DNA of 25,769 nucleotides from a virus. The position numbers were made by a program, and so were the translations under genes. Below are positions 18,750 through 24,410 of the stretch, piece by piece (position 1 is the stretch's first letter; each line of letters opens with the position of its first letter). Where the stretch lies: positions 1 to 25,769 of IMG/VR virus record IMGVR_UViG_3300021165_001307, one strand, 5' to 3'. The notes beneath the pieces were generated by a model that was not told where the DNA came from, did no database searches, and saw only the letters and a list, made by a program, of their open reading frames with translations.

Positions 18750-20428
18750 TGGCAAGTATTATTAGGATCAAAAGATCCTCTGGTACTAGTAAACCATCAA
18801 GTCTAAATTGGGGTGAATTAGCTTACGTAACAGGTATCGGTAGTTACGGTGGTGTTAATCAATATAAAGATAGAATTTTTGTCGGAGATGATGGTAATAA
18901 TGTAAATCCAGTTGGTGGATATTATTACGCCTCTATGATGGAGCACTCTCCAGGTGCTATTGATGGTGTATCAAATACTAGAAATAGTGATGGTGGTATT
19001 GTTGCTATTCTTGATAACAACAGAAAAGTAGATCAGTGGAATGTTGATAACCTTAGGTTAGATGCTAACACGCTATCATCAACTAATACTGATGGTAATA
19101 TCATCATCGATCCAACTGGAATTGGTAGCGTAGTAATTCCAGACGATACTTATCTAACATTTGGTGATGATAAGAACGTAGGAATGCGCTACGATGAAGC
19201 GGCAGACAATCGTTTTGAGATTGAGGGTGCTGACTGGTTTTTTGATGGTGGCGTTCAGATTACAATTGGAGATACTACAGAATCAACATCTAAGGATAAT
19301 GGTGCATTAGTTGTTGAAGGTGGTGTTGGTATTGAGAAGAATCTGAATGTTGGTGGAACGATTAGTGTTAGTGGAGCATCAATATTTGATTCTGTAAAGA
19401 TTGAAAATAATGTTATTTCAACATTACCTAATTCTGGAGACACACTTTACATTGATCCATATCCAGATGGTTTAAGTAATGAAGGTACAGTTGTTATTAA
19501 AGGTAACCTGCACGTTGATGGAACTACCACATCCGTAAATTCCACAGTTTTATCAATTAATGATCCAATAATTGTTATTGGTGACGTAACAAGCGTAAGA
19601 AGTGTTATGTCTCCAGTTGCTTCTGGAGTATCAACAATTACCATTGATTCTGTTGTTGGAATTAATACTGGAGATATCATTCAAGGTAGTGCTTCATTAC
19701 CAAATAGTGGTTTAACTACTATTACAGCATATAATAGTGCTACAAAAATTATTACAATCCAGGGAACTACAACTGCAGGTATTACCACAACTACACAGTT
19801 AACAATTACACACGCATTTGATACCAATACAGATCGTGGTATTGCGTTTGATTATAATACTGGAGTAGGCACTGCAAACAATAGAACTGGATTTTTTGGT
19901 TACATTGATGGAACTAATGTTGGAAGTTCCGCTACTGCAAGATCATGGACTTATATTCCAGATGCTACTATTACATCACCTGGTAATGTAGCTGGTACTA
20001 GAGGTTTCCTTGATATTAGAGGTATCTATTATCAAACAGGTGGATACGACACTCATGGTGTTGTTTACTTTGATGAAAATGGATTACAAACATCAACAAA
20101 TAATCCAAATGCTCCGACTATTACGTCGAAGCAGATTCTAACCGCAGTTTCTGAAGTTAATTTGACTCTTGGAAGTTCTGTTACAGTTTCTGCTGGTGAT
20201 ATCATTAAGCAAGATACATCAAATGCATATGGTGTTGTAAAAGTTGGCGGAACAGTCTCCACCATTGTCCTAACTGGTGTTGAGGGAAGTTTTACAAACA
20301 CATATAACTTGAGAAAAGAAGGTAATAATGGTTCTATTCAGAATCTTTCCATAATTCCAACTGCTGTAACTGGTATACATACTAATAAGCCATTCTGGAC
20401 TTCAACATTAGATGGAGGAACGTTCTAA
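18749..20428 (+). CDS. Tail-fibre-like virion structural protein (559 aa)
   Basis: The N terminus (ASIIRIKRSSGTSKPSSLNW then GELAYVTG, with FVGDDG near 44-49) is the anchor pattern of phage fibres, similar in style to the Mtd-type N-terminal domain. Further on are NGALVVEGGVGIEKNLNVGG (about 184-203), HVDGTTTSVNS, DPIIVIGD (272-279), TDRGIAFDYNTG (from about 361), a GFFGY strand and WTYIPDA, all typical of marine myovirus fibre proteins. It ends in NKPFWTSTLDGGTF. A segment of about 75 residues (about 282-356) between DPIIVIGD and TDRGIAF interrupts two elements that I recall as nearly adjacent in relatives. The start is set by GGAGGT eight bases upstream. It probably forms fibres or decorations on the virion. 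Whether it binds receptor is not shown by the sequence. Confidence 0.8.
   Translation: MASIIRIKRSSGTSKPSSLNWGELAYVTGIGSYGGVNQYKDRIFVGDDGNNVNPVGGYYYASMMEHSPGAIDGVSNTRNSDGGIVAILDNNRKVDQWNVDNLRLDANTLSSTNTDGNIIIDPTGIGSVVIPDDTYLTFGDDKNVGMRYDEAADNRFEIEGADWFFDGGVQITIGDTTESTSKDNGALVVEGGVGIEKNLNVGGTISVSGASIFDSVKIENNVISTLPNSGDTLYIDPYPDGLSNEGTVVIKGNLHVDGTTTSVNSTVLSINDPIIVIGDVTSVRSVMSPVASGVSTITIDSVVGINTGDIIQGSASLPNSGLTTITAYNSATKIITIQGTTTAGITTTTQLTITHAFDTNTDRGIAFDYNTGVGTANNRTGFFGYIDGTNVGSSATARSWTYIPDATITSPGNVAGTRGFLDIRGIYYQTGGYDTHGVVYFDENGLQTSTNNPNAPTITSKQILTAVSEVNLTLGSSVTVSAGDIIKQDTSNAYGVVKVGGTVSTIVLTGVEGSFTNTYNLRKEGNNGSIQNLSIIPTAVTGIHTNKPFWTSTLDGGTF
20414..20418 (+). promoter_or_regulatory. Candidate ribosome binding site for the 71-aa ORF
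   Basis: GGAGG is formed by the Gly-Gly codons in the C-terminal LDGGTF of the fibre gene. It is 13 bases before the ATG at 20432, longer than ideal, so initiation may also rely on coupling to the upstream stop at 20428. Confidence 0.5.
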
Positions 20429-20431
20429 AAT

Positions 20432-20647
20432 ATGAATAAAGAAAGTGAAGTTGATGTTAATGTTTTAGTGCGTTTATATAATCAAAAATTAGCGTTACTA
20501 ACAAATCAAAATGTTTTATTGGAAGCTAAACTCCAAACTTTAACGGCAGATTTTGCTGAAGAAAAAAATAATCTTCTATCGGCAAATCTTGAAATACAAA
20601 ATAAATATGATGCATTATTGGAAAGCACCAAAAAAGAAGGTAAGTAA
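20432..20647 (+). CDS. Small coiled-coil protein upstream of gp13 (71 aa)
   Basis: A 71-residue protein that is almost entirely one predicted amphipathic helix. After NKESEVDVNVLVRLYNQKL (2-20) come NQNVLLEAKLQTLTADFAEE and NNLLSANLEIQNKYDALLES with leucines in heptad spacing. It has no signal peptide or enzyme motif. It lies between the fibre-like gene and gp13 with gaps of three and two bases, so it is in the same late transcript. It resembles short hypothetical proteins seen at this locus in other cyanomyoviruses (from memory). A chaperone, fibre-attachment or small neck role is conceivable; function is unknown. Confidence 0.75.
   Translation: MNKESEVDVNVLVRLYNQKLALLTNQNVLLEAKLQTLTADFAEEKNNLLSANLEIQNKYDALLESTKKEGK
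20635..20640 (+). promoter_or_regulatory. Ribosome binding site for gp13
   Basis: AGAAGG lies nine bases before the ATG at 20650, inside the last codons of the 71-residue ORF. It supports the chosen gp13 start. Confidence 0.55.
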
Positions 20648-20649
20648 AA

Positions 20650-21492
20650 ATGGCGAAACCATCAACTAGACAAGAACTTATCGATTATTGTCTGAGACGC
20701 TTAGGTGCGCCCGTATTAGAAATAAACGTAGACGATGATCAAATTGATGATCTAGTTGATGACGCCATTCAATACTTTAATGAAAGACATTTTGATGGTG
20801 TCGAAAGAATGTATCTCAAATATCAGATTACTCAAGCTGATATTGATAGAGGTTCTGCAAGAAATACTTCAGGACCAGGTATTGTTACGACTACAGGTTC
20901 TTCATCCATTCCTGGATATGGAACAACAACATTTAATTTTTACGAAACATCAAACTATATTCAAGTTCCAGATTCAGTTATAGGAATTGAAAAAATATTT
21001 AAATTTGATACGAGTTCCATTTCTGGTGGAATGTTTAGTATTAAGTATCAGTTATTCTTAAATGACTTATACTATTTTAATTCAGTTGAACTATTACAAT
21101 ATTCAATGGTTAAAAGTTATCTAGAAGATATTGACTTCTTATTAACTACAGATAAACAAGTTCGTTTCAATAAAAGACAGAACAGACTATATTTGGATAT
21201 TGATTGGGGTGCTCAAAGTGTAGGAAACTATATGGTTATTGATTGTTATAGAGCTCTCGATCCAACTAATTTTTCTAAAATTTATAATGATAGTTTTATC
21301 AAAAAATATCTAACTGCATTAATTAAGAGACAGTGGGGTCAAAACTTAATTAAGTTTAGAGGTGTTAAACTTCCTGGAGGTATTGAATTTAATGGTAGAG
21401 AATTATATGAGGATGCTGAAAGAGAACTAGAAAATCTGAAACAGGTCATGGCTCTGGAGCATGAGTTACCACCATACGACTTTATTGGATAA
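20650..21492 (+). CDS. gp13: Neck protein gp13 (head completion)
   Basis: The 280-residue protein matches T4-like gp13, a neck protein that binds the portal vertex after DNA packaging and, with gp14, closes the head and provides the platform for tail joining. The hallmark is the N terminus: STRQELIDYCLRRLGAPVLE then INVDDDQIDDLVDDAIQYFN and ERHFDGVERMYLKYQI (about 5-61). Also visible are a VIGIEKIFKFD strand (about 110-120), DIDWGAQSVGNYMVIDCYRA, and the C-terminal FRGVKLPGGIEFNGRELYED followed by AERELENL. Length is close to T4 gp13 (about 309 residues). Unlike gp14 and gp15 it shows no inserted GxGY or RG-H module. The ATG has an AGAAGG site nine bases upstream, and its stop overlaps the gp14 start by one base, fitting equimolar production of neck partners. 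Confidence 0.93.
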   Translation: MAKPSTRQELIDYCLRRLGAPVLEINVDDDQIDDLVDDAIQYFNERHFDGVERMYLKYQITQADIDRGSARNTSGPGIVTTTGSSSIPGYGTTTFNFYETSNYIQVPDSVIGIEKIFKFDTSSISGGMFSIKYQLFLNDLYYFNSVELLQYSMVKSYLEDIDFLLTTDKQVRFNKRQNRLYLDIDWGAQSVGNYMVIDCYRALDPTNFSKIYNDSFIKKYLTALIKRQWGQNLIKFRGVKLPGGIEFNGRELYEDAERELENLKQVMALEHELPPYDFIG

Positions 21493-22919
21493 TGGCACTT
21501 AATCCCTTTTTCTTACAAGGAACACCTAGCGAACAGCGTCTACTGCAAGATTTAGTAAATGAGCAGTTGAGGATGTATGGTGTTGAAGTAATTTATATTC
21601 CAAGAAAGTTTGTAAAGAGAAAAACTATAATTGAAGAAATACAGTCTTCAAGATTTGATGATAACTTTGCCTTAGAAGCATATGTAAACACATATGATGG
21701 ATATTCTGGAGCAGGTGATATACTAACAAAATTTGGTATGAGTTTAAGAGATGAGTTACTCATCACAATATCTAAAGAAAGATTCGAAGACTTCATTGCT
21801 CCATTTTTAGGTGGTTTAGATGATGGGACTGAAGAATCTGAAATTGAAGTTTCTACTCGCCCAAGAGAAGGAGATTTAATATATTTTCCACTAGGGCAAA
21901 GGTTATTTGAAGTTAAATTTGTTGAGCATGAGCAACCTTTCTATCAATTAGGAAAATTATATGTTTATGAACTTAAGTGTGAACTCTTCGAATATGAAGA
22001 TGAAATCATCGACACTTCTATTGATGAAATTGATACTCAAGTTCAAGAAGAAGGATATATTACAACTTTACAACTAGTTGGTGTTGGTGTAACTGCTACT
22101 GCAACAGCATCTGTTGGTACTGGATATATTAGGCAAATTTTCTTGAATAATGATGGTTCTGGATATACTTCAGATCCTATTGTTGCTATTAGCACATCAC
22201 CAACTGGTAATCCAAATAATAATGCTTCTGCTGTTGCTATCACTACAGTTAGAGCAGGAGTTCGTTCTGTAGAACGAATCTATTTAACAAATGCTGGTGT
22301 AGGATATACTGTACCACCTACAATAACAATATATGGTGGAGCAGGTGCAGGAGCAGCGGCAACTTGTTCTGTAGAAACTACATATAATGGTCTTATCAGG
22401 TTCATTCTAACAGATGGTGGGGTTGGATATTCAACAACACCAGTAATAACAGTTAGTGCTCCTGGAGTTGCAGGTATTGGTGTAACCGCAGTTGGAATAG
22501 CATCTGTTGGTAGAGTTGGTTCCAACGATGTTGTTAGAGCAATATATATATCAAATCCTGGTATTGGATATACTTCAACACCAACTATTACAATTGCAAA
22601 TCCAACGCTGATAACAGGAATTGGAACCTACCTGTTTAATGAAGTAATTGAAGGAACTAGGTCAAGAACCAGAGCAAGAGTCAAAGAATGGGATAAAGAT
22701 ACTAAGATTCTTAAAATTTCTTTTGTTGGTATTGGAAGCACCACACAAGGATTCCTACCCGGAGAAACTATTGTTGGAAAAGAGTCTGGTGCAATATATT
22801 CTGTTCAAACATTTAATCAAATGGATCTTTATGATAAATATAGTCAAAATGATGAAATTGAAGAAGAGGCAGATCTCATTTTAGATTTTTCAGAATCAAA
22901 TCCATTTGGTAGTTATTAA
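21492..22919 (+). CDS. gp14: Neck protein gp14 with internal repeat insertion
   Basis: Residues 1-175 and the C terminus match T4-like gp14, which works with gp13 in head closure and tail joining. Diagnostic stretches are LNPFFLQGTPSEQRLLQDLV (3-22), VIYIPRKFVKRKTIIEEI (33-50), GAGDILTKFGMSLRDELLIT (73-92), and the end YSQNDEIEEEADLILDFSES plus NPFGSY (450-475). T4 gp14 has about 256 residues; this one has 475. The excess is mainly a glycine-rich insertion at about 190-372 with four GxGY units (tyrosines 225, 272, 313, 360; spacing 47, 41 and 47), followed by a GTRSRTRARV...GETIVGKESGAIYSV unit (about 388-438). The start overlaps the gp13 stop (TAATG) and lacks a strong ribosome site, so translation is probably coupled. 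The insertion keeps frame and codon style and is flanked by intact conserved ends, so it is not a frameshift artefact. Confidence 0.93.
   Translation: MALNPFFLQGTPSEQRLLQDLVNEQLRMYGVEVIYIPRKFVKRKTIIEEIQSSRFDDNFALEAYVNTYDGYSGAGDILTKFGMSLRDELLITISKERFEDFIAPFLGGLDDGTEESEIEVSTRPREGDLIYFPLGQRLFEVKFVEHEQPFYQLGKLYVYELKCELFEYEDEIIDTSIDEIDTQVQEEGYITTLQLVGVGVTATATASVGTGYIRQIFLNNDGSGYTSDPIVAISTSPTGNPNNNASAVAITTVRAGVRSVERIYLTNAGVGYTVPPTITIYGGAGAGAAATCSVETTYNGLIRFILTDGGVGYSTTPVITVSAPGVAGIGVTAVGIASVGRVGSNDVVRAIYISNPGIGYTSTPTITIANPTLITGIGTYLFNEVIEGTRSRTRARVKEWDKDTKILKISFVGIGSTTQGFLPGETIVGKESGAIYSVQTFNQMDLYDKYSQNDEIEEEADLILDFSESNPFGSY
22059..22607 (+). repeat. Four GxGY repeat units encoded inside gp14
   Basis: The protein repeat unit reads roughly (I/V)xxIxLxNxGxGYxxxPxIxI, then a glycine/alanine-rich strand. 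The four copies are centred on NDGSGY, NAGVGY, DGGVGY and NPGIGY. DNA copies have diverged (different codons for the same residues), so this is an old protein-level repeat rather than a recent DNA duplication. The pattern predicts a stack of short beta strands. Confidence 0.8.
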
Positions 22920-23965
22920 TGTTAGGAACTTACTATTATCACGAAATAATTAGAAAGACAATCATATCCTTTGGTACTCTTTTTAATCAAATTCATATCA
23001 GACATAAGGACGGAGATAATAATAATATCAGCGATATGCGGGTTCCATTAGCATATGGTCCCGTTCAAAAGTTCCTAGCTCGTTTAGAGCAACAGTCTGA
23101 TTTAAATAAACCAATTCAAATTACATTACCAAGAATGTCTTTTGAAATGGTTTCAATTCAATATGATGCAACAAGAAAAAGTAGCATAACTCAAACATTT
23201 AAGGTTTGTGATGGTGCAAACATTAAAAAAGTTTTTATGCCCGTACCATATAATATTGGATTTGAACTTAGTATACTTTGCAAGTTGAATGATGATGCTC
23301 TTCAAATAGTTGAGCAGATATTACCATACTTTCAACCAGCATTCAACGTAACTGTTGATCTAGTCGATTCAATTGGCGAAAAAAGAGATATTCCAATTAC
23401 ACTAGATAGTATTAATTTCCAAGATGATTATGAAGGAGATTTTTCTACACGAAGAGCACTAATTTATACATTACAGTTTACAGCAAAAACTTATCTGTTT
23501 GGTCCAATCGCAGATAGTTCTGAGGGTCTTATTAAGAAAGTTCAAGTTGATCTTTATAGTGATACCAATACGAGAACCGCTAGACGTGAAATGCGTTATG
23601 TCGCAACTCCACAAGCGAAAAAAGACTATAATAATGATAATTCAGCATACTTAATCTCAGATGTAAATAATTCATCTCTCGTTTTACAGGTAAATAGTAC
23701 AATACCATTTACTACCAATGATAGAATAATTATTGGTAATGAAATTATGCTAGTTACCGGTATTGTCGATGCTGATACATTAAATGTTCAAAGAGGATAT
23801 AATGATACAGCGGCATCTTCACATCTTCAAAGTGCATCTATCAATAGACTTACTGTGGAAGATGATGCTTTAGTCGAAGCAGATGATGACTTTGGATTTA
23901 ATGAAAACTGGACCTATCTAGGAGACGCCAAAGAGTTTAGCCCAACAAGACAAGTAGACATTTGA
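22919..23965 (+). CDS. gp15: Tail completion and sheath stabiliser protein gp15
   Basis: The 348-residue protein matches T4-like gp15, the hexameric terminator that caps the tail tube and sheath and connects the tail to the neck. Signature parts are LGTYYYHEIIRKTIISFGTL then FNQIHIRH (2-29), RVPLAYGPVQKFLARLEQ (41-58), ITLPRMSFEMVSIQYDATRK (68-87), DGANIKKVFMPVPYNIGFEL (98-117) and TLQFTAKTYLFGPI (184-197). T4 gp15 has about 272 residues. The excess is close to one segment at about 241-315 containing NEIMLVT, QRGYND and SSH, a unit also found in the two giant proteins; removing about 75 residues gives T4 length. The conserved-looking tail GFNENWTYLGDAKEFSPTRQ follows it. The start overlaps the gp14 stop by one base and no strong ribosome site is visible, so coupled translation is likely. 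Confidence 0.93.
   Translation: MLGTYYYHEIIRKTIISFGTLFNQIHIRHKDGDNNNISDMRVPLAYGPVQKFLARLEQQSDLNKPIQITLPRMSFEMVSIQYDATRKSSITQTFKVCDGANIKKVFMPVPYNIGFELSILCKLNDDALQIVEQILPYFQPAFNVTVDLVDSIGEKRDIPITLDSINFQDDYEGDFSTRRALIYTLQFTAKTYLFGPIADSSEGLIKKVQVDLYSDTNTRTARREMRYVATPQAKKDYNNDNSAYLISDVNNSSLVLQVNSTIPFTTNDRIIIGNEIMLVTGIVDADTLNVQRGYNDTAASSHLQSASINRLTVEDDALVEADDDFGFNENWTYLGDAKEFSPTRQVDI
23639..23863 (+). other. EIM...RG...H module inserted in gp15
   Basis: The encoded segment (residues 241-315) runs from YLISDVNNSSLVLQVNS through NEIM (274-277), QRGYND (291-296) and H302. The same unit, with Arg-Gly followed by His exactly ten residues after the Arg, occurs in the DUF4815 protein (E2000, R2022, H2032) and the first giant (E2248, R2278, H2288). 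It therefore looks like a mobile protein module rather than a gp15-specific part. Confidence 0.65.
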
Positions 23966-23975
23966 TGAATAAATT

Positions 23976-24398
23976 ATGTCAAATTACGATGAGATTGATA
24001 AAGCTTTGAATATCGAAAGTAGCATTGTAGAAGTAGAAGACACTAAGCCTGAAATAATACCATCTTTGAATGAAAAGCAAGATGATATTAAAAAAGACTA
24101 CGAATATACTCGTGCAAACTTGTACTCTCTTATAGAAAAGGGACAAGAAGCGATCAATGGTATTATGGAACTTGCTGGAGAGAGTGATAGTCCAAGAGCA
24201 TATGAAGTTGCGGGACAATTAATTAAAAGTGTTGGCGATGTAACAGATAAATTAATTGACTTACAAAAGAAATTAAAAGATGTAGAAGAAGACACAGTAA
24301 AAACCACAAATAATGTCACGAACAATGCAGTATTTGTTGGTTCAACATCTGAGTTGTCAAAATTACTCAAACAAGGTTTTCTAAATAATAAAGAGTAA
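23976..24398 (+). CDS. gp16: Terminase small subunit gp16
   Basis: The 140-residue protein matches T4-like gp16, which forms a ring, recognises phage DNA and regulates the gp17 packaging motor. A variable acidic N terminus (about 1-38) is followed by the central coiled coil (DYEYTRANLYSLIEKGQEAI, GIMELAGESDSPRAYEVAGQ, LIKSVGDVTDKLIDLQKKL; about 41-104). The conserved C terminus is NNVTNNAVFVGSTSELSKLL (114-133), the same FVGST-x-[ED]-L-x-x-[ML]-L ending found in T4 gp16. Length is near T4's 164. The ATG is ten bases past the gp15 TGA, with only a weak purine context upstream. The downstream gene is not recognisably gp17. Confidence 0.92.
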   Translation: MSNYDEIDKALNIESSIVEVEDTKPEIIPSLNEKQDDIKKDYEYTRANLYSLIEKGQEAINGIMELAGESDSPRAYEVAGQLIKSVGDVTDKLIDLQKKLKDVEEDTVKTTNNVTNNAVFVGSTSELSKLLKQGFLNNKE

Positions 24399-24410
24399 AC
24401 ATATAGTTTA

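Noticed and set aside
18749-20428. Diversity-generating retroelement target (Mtd-like) for the fibre-like protein
   Set aside because: The N terminus resembles Mtd-type anchors, but there is no C-type lectin-like variable C terminus, template repeat or reverse transcriptase in the window.
23966-23975. AATAAATT-like sequence before gp16 as a late promoter
   Set aside because: It matches TATAAATA at only six of eight positions and lies too near the start; in AT-rich sequence this is expected by chance.
24399-24410. Inverted AAAC/GTTT around 24397-24409 as a terminator between gp16 and the next gene
   Set aside because: The possible stem is only four AT-rich pairs with no convincing U-run geometry; it is too weak to call.
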